NCBI GenBank assembly: GCA_022828595.1
Contig: JAKGHH010000002.1
Coordinates: 44,362,222-44,426,221, forward strand
DNA from: Nelumbo lutea
Taxonomy: Eukaryota > Streptophyta > Magnoliopsida > Proteales > Nelumbonaceae
Length of the DNA: 64,000 nt
Direction of reading: 5' to 3'
Shown here in pieces: positions 11,722 to 22,873 of the stretch (position 1 is its first letter; each line of letters starts with the position of its first letter). Below the pieces are notes generated by a model, which was not told the DNA's origin, did no database searches, and worked only from the letters and a program-made list of their open reading frames with translations. A program made the translations under genes and the position numbers.

Positions 11722-13651
11722 AACAGGAGGTGAAGACTGAAGATGATGGGGGGCTGGAAACCATCAGATAAATTAATTAAGGTGCCCGAGATTTTATTCA
11801 TGGTTTTGAGGTTTACAGTCCTCATCAATCCAATCCATAGGTCTTGTGCTTTATTGTATATTCACCGTCACCGATCGACGTTCAGCTTGTGAATTTGCTT
11901 ATTACATTAGATGATGAGTTTCTTGGAGATGCTAGTAGCTCTAGTGTTTTTTGAAAGGGAAAATATTTGAGTGTTTTAAATTACTTTAAATTTAATTCTT
12001 CTGCACAGAACACTCCCCTTTTCCTCAATCTGATCACCTTTAAATGTTTCCGTTGGTTTTATTTTCTGTCCCAATTGCTCCTAAAACTGAACTGACATCT
12101 GATCACAGTTTCTGAATTCTGATCCAAACTCCAAAGGCGATTAACTGTATGTGCAGACTTATGCGGATATATCTCTGATTTGGTGGTGTCATTTATAGAT
12201 ACCAAGTGTGTGTGTGTGTGAATGTTTCCACTTTCTAGGCAATTACGCAGTACTGACTACAAGTAGAGCTAGTGCCGTAGAGGAGTCTCTAGCTAGCCAA
12301 GTCAAGAGAAAATTTAAGTAGTATTGGGATTAGTGTATCTTTTCTTGGTATACGCATCATATAGAGCTTATTATGGTTCCCAATACCTTCAATTTGGCCA
12401 TATTATTACTCAACAAATGTGAATTTTCTCTTTACATATGTTCATCAACACTATCATATCCTCTTGTTGGTTTATACCATTAGTGCATAAGCTTGAGCTA
12501 GAAATACAAAAAGAAAGAAAGTTATTCCTGCAGCGACTGAAAATTTGTAACTACCCCTCCCACCCACAAAGGATAGGGGGGATCGATCCCTATTAGTTTC
12601 ACCTTCAAACTTAACTAATTAAATCAACTTGATTCAGCATGTAAAAACATGAAGTAGGGTATATATATATATATATATATAATGCTACTCAATATTGGGT
12701 TGAAGGAGCAACAAGGGTTAGAGACAAACAAAAAAAAAATAAGGTAAAAATAGTAAGAAATGATTTAATCACTTGCAATTTAATAATGAATATGACATTA
12801 AATAGAACCAAATGGCAAAACGGATACATGTAGTCAATCCCATATAAAATTAGGGTAAAAATGATAATGATGATGATGATGATGAATTAATGCCATTCAA
12901 ATATTGGATTGCCATGAGAATTTGATTTCAACCCCAATGCTAACAAAACAACTTTAGATCTAGGCATATCCTATCTGATCCATTTTCTGCCTTAGCATGA
13001 AAGAAACCAAATCCAAATCCATATATATATATATATGAACTTCCTCATGAATCAGATATTCTTAGGTGTAAGACAAACTGAAGAAGGCCTAATAAAAGCT
13101 CTGAAACGTTTTAATTAATAGAATGAGATTATCTACAGAAGCTTTACGTAAATTCCAGTGTTGAGTAAAGGTGGTCCACGCAATTGTGTCAGTGTATTTG
13201 TAAACCGTTCTAGCTACATAAACACACAGAGGGGTCATGAATCTCCATTTTCAATATGTATGTCAAATGTCCATGAAAGAAGAGCTCCAGTCTTGAGTCA
13301 TTCTTGTCGTAATTAGGTTCTCTTTTATCAAAGGAAAATCCCAAGGAAGTCAAGGAGGAAAAGGGTTCCTTGAAAGACGTAGCCCCGAAAATGACTGTTG
13401 CTCCTTTCGGTTTTAGTGAACGCTTCTTTGAATATCGGGACTTTAGTTTTGGTGGGTTTTTAATCTATCAGGAATTCTAGCCTTCTATCCTTCCTTCAGG
13501 ACCATTTTACGTTTATCAATCGAAGCAATTTTGTCCTTTTTTCTCTTCTTTCATTTTTCCCCCCTTACGAGGATGGATGAAAATCAAAGCATTAATCTGA
13601 ACAGAACATCTACCAGTGTTGCTGTAATTTGTATGAAAATTATATTAGTAA

Positions 13652-13746
13652 GACTCAATTTGGAAAGAATATAAATATAAAATACATACAAAATATAACG
13701 TTTTACATTTAATACATTTGTATTTATGTTCCTTCCAAACTGAGGC
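13652..13746. mobile_element. Tourist-like MITE, 95 bp, TAA TSD
   Basis: Terminal inverted repeats GACTCAATTTGGAAAGAATA and, from the other end, GCCTCAGTTTGGAAGGAACA, flanked by TAA at 13649-13651 and 13747-13749. A three-base TWA TSD is the mark of PIF/Harbinger-type (Tourist) elements. Confidence 0.75.
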
Positions 13747-14489
13747 TAAATGTGGCTTAAGATATAGGCACTAAGCACACTTTAGCAATCTCTTGGGTGG
13801 GCCTGACTGACAATGTACAAGATGGAGAGCATGGGTATCATTAGGACGAATGAATTAGGATTGGCTCCTCACACCAACCTCACAACACATCCCATCATGT
13901 ATTGGAAACATCCCCATGAATAAGAATAATAACATACAAGGATAAAAAATAAAATGTTACTGATGTGTGGCTGAAATGTGCTGGAAGTTCGGTGTGAGAA
14001 GCAGATAGGAACTCCGTTGAGAGTTCAGACTGAGAAAACATCAAAGGCCCTGTTGTAAGTGATATAACAATTAATTATGTATTTTATATCGCAGAATTGG
14101 CTTGAGATGTTATGTGCATGATAATTAGGACTAGCTGATGATGGCTATGCTGCATTGAAAAATAAAGTAGATATATAATAAATGATGCTGTTGTGGGTCA
14201 CAAATTTTCATAGAAATTAGCATTTTCCGGATGCAACTTTCAAGGGCCCCAATATTGTGAATGGTTTTGCTTTCCAAGACAAATTAAAACAATTTCCACA
14301 TCAGCAAAAAAACATGTATTTTTTGTGCTGACATGATAGTTGTTTATATCTGTATTTTTCCCATACTGAACAAGTACTCCTTAACTTCACCACATGGTAG
14401 TGTATAAGCAAAATAAAAAGCTGAGTGTTAGGGGCTGTTTGATAATGGTTGAAGTGGTTGAACTGAATGAATTAACACTTTGCCTCTTA

Positions 14490-14599
14490 GGCTCAGTTTG
14501 GAAGGAATATAAAGTGTAAAGCCTTGTACTTTGTATTATTTTTTATGAATTTATACTGAATTGTACATATTTGTATTTGTACTCTTTTCAAACTGAGCC
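14490..14599. mobile_element. Tourist-like MITE, 110 bp, TTA TSD
   Basis: Inverted ends GGCTCAGTTTGGAA on the left and GGCTCAGTTTGAAA read from the right, flanked by TTA at 14487-14489 and 14600-14602. Same family as 13652-13746. Confidence 0.8.
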
Positions 14600-15061
14600 T
14601 TAGTGCATAAAATAGTCATATAACAAAGTTTAGGAGTACTATAATAATGAACCCAAAATTCTTTTCAGCCATTAAGGAGCATGTACCAGTAACCTACATG
14701 GTGGTTTATTCATTGAAAGACCAAGCAATAAAAGTCATTCAGTTCAGTTACTTTAGCAGTTATTAAGCAACCCTTAGGGCCGGCCATGCAATTGTTATGG
14801 GCCGGAGCCCTGTGTGTTGGAGATTTAAAGACACATGAATAAAGGAATAAGTCATTTAGTTCAGCTACTTCAGCCATTTCCCAACAGTTCCTGAGGAAAC
14901 AATGAACCCAGTTATACTTGTTATGGGAGCCCAATGTTGGCGATTTTTTTATTTTTTTCCTTCTTTTTCATCTTTCAGCAAAACTCATACTAAAAAAGCA
15001 CTTTAAATTACTCTGAATCAAATCAGCCTAGAGCAATGATGAACAGCATTGTAGTTCTTGG

Positions 15062-15361
15062 CATGGTTTTCAAAACCAGATCGGAAAATTGGGAAATGGT
15101 CACCTGACCGGTTCCGTTTTACCCCAGACCCGTCTCTTTGGCCAAAATCATTGATTTGGTCAGTAAACTGCTGACCCATGTGGTCAAACCATTCGAACCA
15201 TCCAGTGGTTTTTTGCCGTTTTTTATTTTTTAATATTTTTAATTATTATTTTTATTTCTTTTGTCAGGATGAGCCATCCGTTCAATTCAAACATTCAGAC
15301 CATTCAACTCGGAAATCAAACCCCTAAACAGTTCATTATCCGATTCGGTTTTAAAAACTTG
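15062..15361 (+). mobile_element. hAT-like MITE, 300 bp, with 8-bp TSD
   Basis: The element runs from CATGGTTTTCAAAACCAG to CGGTTTTAAAAACTTG. It is flanked by perfect 8-bp direct repeats GTTCTTGG at 15054-15061 and 15362-15369. Inner blocks (GACCGGTTCCGTTTTACCCC, GGTTTTTTGCCGTTTTTTAT, GCCATCCGTTCAATTC) are shared with the copy at 16877. The 8-bp TSD indicates the hAT superfamily. It is non-autonomous, with no coding capacity. Confidence 0.85.
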
Positions 15362-16876
15362 GTTCTTGGTGTATTGCCAATAAGGAGAAAAAGCTGTGCC
15401 AAACAGTACCACGCACCCTACCCAGTCACAAGGGACATCCTTGACAGATGCACTTAGAAGCATCTCTGACACATCTGAAGAAAAAACCTTGCCTCTGAAT
15501 CTCCTAGAGAGGAAATTGCAAAGTAATCAATGAGCTTTATTGTCTTAAATTTTCCAGTCTGGATGGGTCTACAACTCATTCTGGAAACAGTAGAGAGAAT
15601 GTGTTTGAAAGATTCACTGTCTTTGCCCTAAACTCTGAAACTGGGGAAATGGCAACTTAATTCAACCCACCGACCTGTGCAACCATGCATACGAAATTGT
15701 TGCTAGAATTCCAGCCAACTGATTCATTCAGAGTTAAAATCATTTTCTCGTTCTAAAATCCGTTTGCAGAAGACGGGATAGGCTCCCCACAGTCCATCCC
15801 TCCCGTGAAAGGGGAACATCTCGCCATGACAATAAGTACGGATGGCCGTCCAAACTCTGTTTGCAGCTACTACCAAAGCATACGATGATGTTAATTATAT
15901 GATCCCTGAAATTGGATATACAAGTAGTATAAGGTCTTATTTATACTATTCTACTACTACTAAACAGATACATAACTTTCCGTAAAAATTATGAAAATTA
16001 AATCTAAATACTATATATCATATATGGTAAATACTTACTTGCACAAATACATATCAACTCTTACACTGATAATAATAATTAAAAAAAATGAATTTACTTT
16101 CCATTCTTTAAATTTCAAGATTTATATATATTCTTTTATTATGTATTTATCAATCAGATCTAGAATTGGGTTCAATTATTAGAGATCGGATTTAAAATCA
16201 ATGTTTCTAGACCTGGCCATGATTTGTCAGTTATGCACGTAATACTGTAGCCAACTGATAAATTTTCCAAGAGTGTCCATTAATTTCTCCAATTACTACT
16301 TCAAATAGACAGAGCAAGACTCTTAATTCATAGAAATGCAACTTGGGTCCGATTTGGGCTGGAAAATTGTGAATTTTTCAATGTGGGATGCAACAATTGT
16401 TTTCTACTGCCCAACAACGCTAGCGATGAAAGGGATAAGATTCATAGAATCATTCTCTGGTTGGTAGTCAGGTCCCACAGACCCATGGCCCTGGTCAACT
16501 GGTTGAAAATTTGAAAACCCTTCTCGTGAACTGAAAAGGATTTCTTGGTCTAATATCAACTTCCGGTACCAACTTGGCATGTCCGTCTAAACCTTAAATG
16601 CGCACGATAACTCTTGGACAAAACTTTGCAGAGAAAAAGTAAATCTCCTTTACATTTTTTTTTTTTTAACTTTTATAAATCAAACCAAGCAAATCGGCCA
16701 CCTTCGCTTCGTTTATAAATCTTAATGGGTGAAATGAGATGATGTTGTGTTAATTAACAAAGCTTCAAAATTCAAATTTTAAAATTCATTGTATCCAAAA
16801 ATTGACACTCCCTCTTCTCAAAACCAATCTTGCCGGGGATTCGAAGTTAGTTAGCTATTGAACCTGCCTTGAAGAT

Positions 16877-17193
16877 CATGGTTTTTAAAATCGGACCAGA
16901 CTGGATGGGCGGACCGGAAAAACCAGGAACCGATCACCCGACTGTTCCATTTTCCCCAAAAACTGGATTTTCTCCTAAAACCGTTGATTTTGGTCAGCGA
17001 ATCGCTGAATTAGGTGGTTAATGGTTCGAACCGTACAAACGGTTTTGACCATTTTTTTATTTTTTTGAAAATTTTTTATTTTTTATTTTTCTGTCAGAAG
17101 GGGCTGAACGTTCGGTTCGAACAATTGGACCGTTCGACCTAGTAACTGGACCCCTGACCAGTTCGATCACTGGGTCCGGTTTTAAAAACCATG
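16877..17193 (+). mobile_element. hAT-like MITE, 317 bp, with 8-bp TSD
   Basis: Terminal inverted repeats CATGGTTTTTAAAATCGGAC and, from the other end, CATGGTTTTTAAAACCGGAC are nearly perfect over 20 bases. The TSD TTGAAGAT is at 16869-16876 and 17194-17201. Same family as 15062-15361, with diverged remnants at 8088 and 26538. Confidence 0.9.
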
Positions 17194-17628
17194 TTGAAGA
17201 TAACATATAAGAGAAGCTTTATATATAACCAATGTAAGAGCACACATTATTTATATAAGAAACTAAGTGTTAATGATATATGATATATGGCATTTGGATT
17301 TAATTTTTATGATCTGCATTAAAACCAAAACAAGTATCATCTTTATATGGTATAGAATAGATATTATATATTAAACATTTTATAAATAAAAGTCATAGGT
17401 CCAAAATTCACCCTGGCCCGGCTCATATAGGGTTGGGCCTGTTTCAGGCCTGAAATCCATGTCAAGCAGGTTATTGCACTTATCAATGGTGCAAAACCCA
17501 GCCATGATTACCCGAAAATCTTTTTCCCCAAATTGAGGCATGACCAGGGAATGGATCACTAGCCATGGGAAGATGGTGGCAACTAATTAGTTAAAACATG
17601 GGGCCCCTATTTTTTGGGCAACTATGAC

Positions 17629-18817
17629 TAGCGGTGGCAATTGAGCGGGTTGGGTTGGGTTTGGTTTAGGTTGAGTTTCAACTCAATCCATTTAACCCAC
17701 TAATCCATTAATGACCCAGTTATATAAAACTAAATGGGTTGGGTTTAACTCAAACCCGCTTTAACCCAGTCCAATCCGTCCAAACCCATTAATCTTGTAT
17801 TTATGAACTTAAAAAACAAACTCTCTCTCTTAACAAATAAGTTGGTTGTAGCTTAGTGATTATTGTAGTTATTATTTATATACGTGGTGAAGGTTCAAAT
17901 CACATCACATGCACGTTGTTTTTATACAAGCGGCGAAACCATTTGACTATATTTGAATTCCGGGTTTGACCAAACCACTTAGATTCAAACTGGATAGACC
18001 AACTTGAACTATCTAATTGGATTATCTTCAAGCTAATCACATCAAGGGTAGTTGAACTGTTTAGATCTGGATCAGTCTATTCGAATCGGTTCAATTAATG
18101 GTAGATTGACTTTGACCGGACCATATTATGTTTGTTCACGGGTTTGGGACCGAACCATTTGACCCGAAGCGCATCAATGCAAGTAAATCGGGTCAATCAG
18201 ATTCAAGTTGGGTTGTGTGGATATTAGTCGGACGGACGGTCCAGACCGAGCAAAGCATGCAGACACCAAACCATCTCGCCCAGAACTGTTTCGAATGCGG
18301 GTCGACCCGGGTCGGCTTGTACTAGGTCGTGTCGGCCTGTGTGAACATTGGTTGGACCAGATGACCCAAACTGGGCACAGCAAGCGGTACTGAACCATAC
18401 CGCCCAGGGTCTATTTCGGATTCGGGTCGACCCGGATCGATATATGTTGGATCGGATCAGACCGCGTTGAACTAGTTCGGGCTCAGGTCAAAATGATTTG
18501 GATTTATTTTGGGTGAAGTGTGTTGATTCAAGACAAAACTAAGTTTAGTCAATAATTTATAGAAAATTAATATACTAATTATAAATTATTTAATTAAAAT
18601 GAAAAAAATTAAAAAAAATACTAAGAAATTAATACTTATGTCTGTAATGATTAATCCAATGGTTATCCACAACCCAATCCAACCCAACCCATTTAAATGG
18701 GCGGATTAGGTGATGGGTTAATCACACAACCCACCAAATAAATGGACGAGTTGGGTGGATTAAATATTGGGTGGATTGGGTGGATTCAGCGCGTTGGGTG
18801 AAAAATTGTCAATCCTA
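17629..18817. mobile_element. Non-autonomous hAT element, 1189 bp, with 8-bp TSD
   Basis: The left end TAGCGGTGGCAATT and the right end read inwards TAGGATTGACAATT form imperfect inverted repeats. ACTATGAC is duplicated exactly at 17621-17628 and 18818-18825. Subterminal regions are packed with GGGTTGGGTT/AACCCAACCC words (17645-17790 and 18660-18800), typical subterminal motifs of plant hAT elements. The core (about 17870-18500) has a GC-richer block rich in GGTCGACCCG-like words. No transposase reading frame is seen, so mobility would need a transposase from elsewhere. Confidence 0.85.
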
Positions 18818-18844
18818 ACTATGACTTCATGGAAATATATGGCT

Positions 18845-19192
18845 TTCAATGGACAGTCTTGGAGTCCATTTGATAGGGGATCATGAGCTGGGGTCTGCTG
18901 AATTTCCCCTTCTGACTTGGTAGCTATTAAGGGTCATATTCACCATTCTTCCATCTTCATATCAAGACACCTGTCTTGACGAAGAATGACTTTTCTGTGT
19001 GGGTTACTAAAACAATTCAATGGACAGTCTTGGAGTCCATTTGATAGGGGATCATGAGCTGGGGTCTGCTGAATTTTCCCCTTCTGACTTGTAGCTATTA
19101 AGGGTCATATTCACCATTCTTCCATCTTCATATCAAGACCCCTCTCTTGACGAAGAATGACTTTTCTGTGTGGGTTACGATGCTAAAACAAT
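18845..19192. repeat. Tandem duplication, 171-bp period
   Basis: Two adjacent copies start TTCAATGGACAGTCTTGGAG at 18845 and 19016 and end GTGTGGGTTAC...CTAAAACAA. They differ at only a few positions, including one-base indels near CTTGGTAGC/CTTGTAGC, so the duplication looks recent. It directly abuts the hAT element's right flank. Confidence 0.9.
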
Positions 19193-20508
19193 AAAGAGCT
19201 TGGCTTAATGCGTTCCAACTATCTCAAGGCTTTAGTATATTAGCCCAAACACGTAGTAGTATAAATAACTCTCTTTTCACTTATCCACCAAAGTGAAAAA
19301 ATAGAAACGTGTTTTCTTTCACAGAACATAGATTAAAAATGTTGACATGAATACGTGTCAAGACCAAAAAAAAGAATTCAAAAACATGAAGTGAAACTAA
19401 AAATGGAATCCTAACGAAAAATCGAGGGAAAGTTGTTAAAGATTGTTTTGAAGTTCTTAATCTCTTTATGTGTTCCCAGAGCAAATCTGAAACATGTACA
19501 AATTTTGCACCCGGTTTGGTTTTGCTCCATTTGTTTGTAATTATGATATGCACTCCTATCTAATGCAAAATTTATATTTTTGTTGCATTTGCATTTATTG
19601 GTAGTGCAAATTTTGCATCTCAAAAATCGATATAAAATTTGTATCACATTTCTTCTGCCTCAATCCTCTCCTGTGGAGACCACATCATCTTCCTTCCTCC
19701 CTCACTCAAACAAATTTCCCTCCATAGAGACATTAATTTTACTTCTTACAAGAAAAGAAAACAAAGTCAAATCTGAAGAAGTAAATCAGAACTTACACTA
19801 CCTATTTGTACGCCCATGAATTTAAACTACAGCAACTACAAACTGAGCCTCATAAATTTTCCCTGAACTCTGTCTCTCTTATTTTTTATCAAACCAAACG
19901 CAACCAAAAGAATCTTAACAAGTGATACAAAAAAGAGATGAGTGAAATGGTCTGATAAAAACAAATAATGCAACCAAGGCCTTATAAGAGTTGGACAAAG
20001 GTTGAAAGAGGGGCACCCTAGTGCTACGAAGGGTAGGGTCATGTGGGTGCACCTCATTCACCAAAGCACCTCAACGCATATTTGGTTTTTTTAAAGCATT
20101 AATACACCAGTTTGTTAACAAAATGTTCATTGCATATGCCAGTGGGAGTATGCTTAGATTTAGTCTTTTTAGACTTTGGGTTCGTAAGTGCATCACATGC
20201 GCATCGAATAAGCATTCCCATTATTTATTACACTCATCAAAGCCTGCAGCCAGTGTTATAGTGTTGCCGATGCACAGTTGGAATGGATGGTGGGATCCTG
20301 TGTTGGGATTATATCCAGATTCTCTAGACCCATGTATAATTGAATTGAACTGTTTTTTATATCTAAGCATCAAACATTAAATAAGATTATAATAATAACA
20401 TTAACATATTAATATTTTTATGGTAATTAGTAAAAATTAATATTAATAATAAAGTTTATTCACAAAAATATTAATAATAAGGGATCTTTCACAAGGCAAC
20501 TTGGGTGA
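19193..20508. other. Intergenic, no supported gene
   Basis: Several short open frames exist (for example 19580-19819 and 20021-20380), but none shows a recognisable domain, splice context or codon bias. 20340-20500 is very AT-rich (ATTAATAATAA words). Nothing else stands out. Confidence 0.6.
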
Positions 20509-20525
20509 AGATCCAAAAAAGCCGG
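20509..20525 (+). repeat. Left target-site duplication of LINE 20526-21821
   Basis: AGATCCAAAAAAGCCGG here matches AGATCCAAAAAATCCGG at 21822-21838 at 16 of 17 positions. Confidence 0.85.
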
Positions 20526-21821
20526 TAATTCTGCTATTGTTTGGAACTTGGGTCTTGGAAGAGCTTTCAGAGATTCTGAGTTGGAACCCATTTCGAATTT
20601 GCTTAAAATCTTGGATGAGGTAGCTCTTGAACCTTCCAGTGTGGACTCTAGGGTTTGGTCCCTTGTCCCTTCGGATATCTTCTCCTACTCCTCTTTTTTC
20701 AAAGCATTGACACAGCCTAGTCCAGTACCTGGGTCTTCTTTTCCAGTCCGAGAAGTTTGGGGTAGCCCTATCCCTCCTAGGATAGGTGCTTTTTGGTGAA
20801 AAACAATCATAGAAAAGTATAACATTTGTGACATCAAAAGAAAAGGCCTAATTGGTGTTTATCTCCGCATTGGTACATCTTATGTAAGAAGAATGGTGAA
20901 AGCTGTTATCACTTGCTTGTTTCTTGCCCTTTTGTTTCAAAGATTTGGTGTTGGTTCTTTTCTTTATTTGGTTGCAGGTGGCCCTCCCCTTCAAGCGTGC
21001 AAAGCTTGTTCAATTCCACTCCAGTGAGGGGTTTAAAGAAGAGAAGTAAAATTTTGTGGAGATGTGCTAGAGCTGCTATTTGTTGGACGGTTTGGGAAGA
21101 AAGAAATCAAAAATTATTTCATGACAAAGAAAGAAGCAAGGAAGCCCTCATAGGAATTGTTTATGTTAGGGTGGCACACTGGGTCAATTCTTTGAAGCTT
21201 TTTGAAGCTTATTCAGTAGGAGACATCATTAGAAACTGGGAAGAAGTGGCTCGGTCAGCTCCTATGTCTAGTGCTATTAGACCTATTTGGACTCCACCAG
21301 ATTTGGGTTTCATCAAATTGAACTTCGGTGGTAGCAGTGAAGGTAATCCAAGCCCTTCAGGCATAGGTGGTTCAGGGATGAAGAGGGTCGAATTATTGCT
21401 ATGTTCTCAGGATCTATAGGCTGAGGGGATTCTCTGAGAGTTGAAATCCTGGAAGTTCTAGAAGGAGTAAAAAGAGCTAAGCAGTTGAATATTAGTAAGT
21501 TGCTCGTGGAAGGAGACTCTCAATTGATTGTTAGTTGGTTGCAGAAGGAAGAGTCTAGCCTGTGGAAGTTCTCAAATGAAAGAAAGAAAATCAAGCAGCT
21601 AACTCAGAATATGATTGTAAGGGTTCAATGGGCCAAGAGGAGCACTAATTCCATGGCTGACACCTTGGCTAGACAGGGGATGGGAAGATCTAATTTCTTT
21701 TGGGCTATATTGTAATAGGTGTTTTCAATTCTGTAAGTGAGGGTTAATATGTCTTGCCCCTCCAATCTGGTTGTAATTTCCATATATTTTTAATAAAATT
21801 ACTGTTATTGATCAAAAAAAA
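20526..21821 (+). mobile_element. 5'-truncated L1-type LINE (3' end of ORF2)
   Basis: A decayed 1.3-kb insertion. Pieces in order: GLGRAFRDSELEPISNLL and VWGSPIPPRIGAFW (start of the reverse-transcriptase zinc-binding region, zf-RVT), SCPFVSKIWCWFF, ILWRCARAAICWTVWEERNQ, then a plant-type RNase H domain with KLNFGGSSEGNPSPSGIGG, LLVEGDSQLIVSWL and MADTLARQGM. The first catalytic Asp of the usual NFDGSS motif is Gly here, so the RNase H would be dead; stops and frameshifts (about 20799 and 21419) confirm a pseudogene. The 3' end reads GTTATTGATCAAAAAAAAA, followed by the right TSD. Confidence 0.92.
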
Positions 21822-21838
21822 AGATCCAAAAAATCCGG

Positions 21839-22873
21839 ACTTTCTTGTTATCACCCTAGCAAATTTCAGCCCCAAAACCCTTGCCACATATCTAGATCAG
21901 GCCTTCTTTTGAGGCATAGCCTGGGTTATCCAGACTTCCAGAGTTGGGATCTCCTACCACCAAAATACATTCCAACAACTTTCTAACATGACCCGACACT
22001 GCAAATCTCACCATGAGACGGAGACCCAACATAAAAGTGGGAGCTGCCATGTATGAGATGTGCAGTACGGGATCATGTTGGAAGGGTGTTGGAACATATT
22101 CTGTTGGCAAGAGATCCAAACTCGTCAAGTGGGAGCTGCCATATGGACTGTTAGTTCATTACAGTTGACACGCATCATTAACCTAGGCTAGAGATAAATA
22201 TGCATTTAAACACACATCAAAGATTTTTGTATCCTACATCTTTTCAATATTAAAACTAGCACAATTAGTTAAGGAGGAATAACACCTTAACAGATACAGC
22301 AGCATTAGCAGAATTGCAGAATGGTGCAAGGTCGGATATGCTTACATAAAATTTCAAATCAAAGCGAAAATGGATTTAAGAGAAGCGAAGAGCGCACATA
22401 TACATGTGAAGGGATTAAGAAAAGCAAAGTGTGCGATAGAGTACAAAACTGATATATCACTTAAAAAAGTTTAAAATTGTATACAGAGAGATATGTTCTA
22501 ATTACGGTTACATTGGTCTACAAAACCAGTTACAGCAGCCTCAGCCCACTGTTTTTTAGAATCTCGTTAGACTTTTTAACTTCTATAGCATCTAAAGGAG
22601 TTTGTTCCCTATGATAGAGAAATGCCCACAAAGAAGTTAACAGAAGATCCAAACCAGGCCCAATTGAAACTCATTCCTTTTTCCTCCTTTTTCTTCCCTC
22701 ACCACAGATTTCATAGTTCACTGACATGTCAGGAAAGTAAGATATGCGGACACAGTTCCCAAACTCATCACTATAAAAAATCATAACTAACTTGGCCTAG
22801 TGTCCACAAAATAAATTCTCAACAAAAGCAAAGGAAAAAACTTAAAACTACTGAGCCGCAAAGAAAGCATCAA
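21839..22873. other. Intergenic and 3' UTR side of the KH-domain gene
   Basis: 21840-22490 has no recognisable gene. It contains an inner pair GGGAGCTGCCAT (near 22041 and 22130). The part nearest 22873 is expected to be the 3' UTR of the minus-strand gene; no clear poly(A) signal was pinned down. Confidence 0.5.

Larger units (their letters stand above)
11722..15053. other. Intergenic: 3' UTR side of the zinc-finger gene, then MITE-bearing DNA
   Basis: No gene is supported. It contains (TA)n runs at 12660-12680 and 13020-13036, a (GAT)n run at 12868-12885, two Tourist-like MITEs listed separately, and a degenerate roughly 100-bp duplication around 14735-14940 (AAGTCATTCAGTTCAGTTACTTTAGC versus AAGTCATTTAGTTCAGCTACTTCAGC). 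Confidence 0.7.

Noticed and set aside
20021..20380. 119-residue open frame as a host gene
   Set aside because: No recognisable domain, intron structure or regulatory context; next to a LINE insertion.
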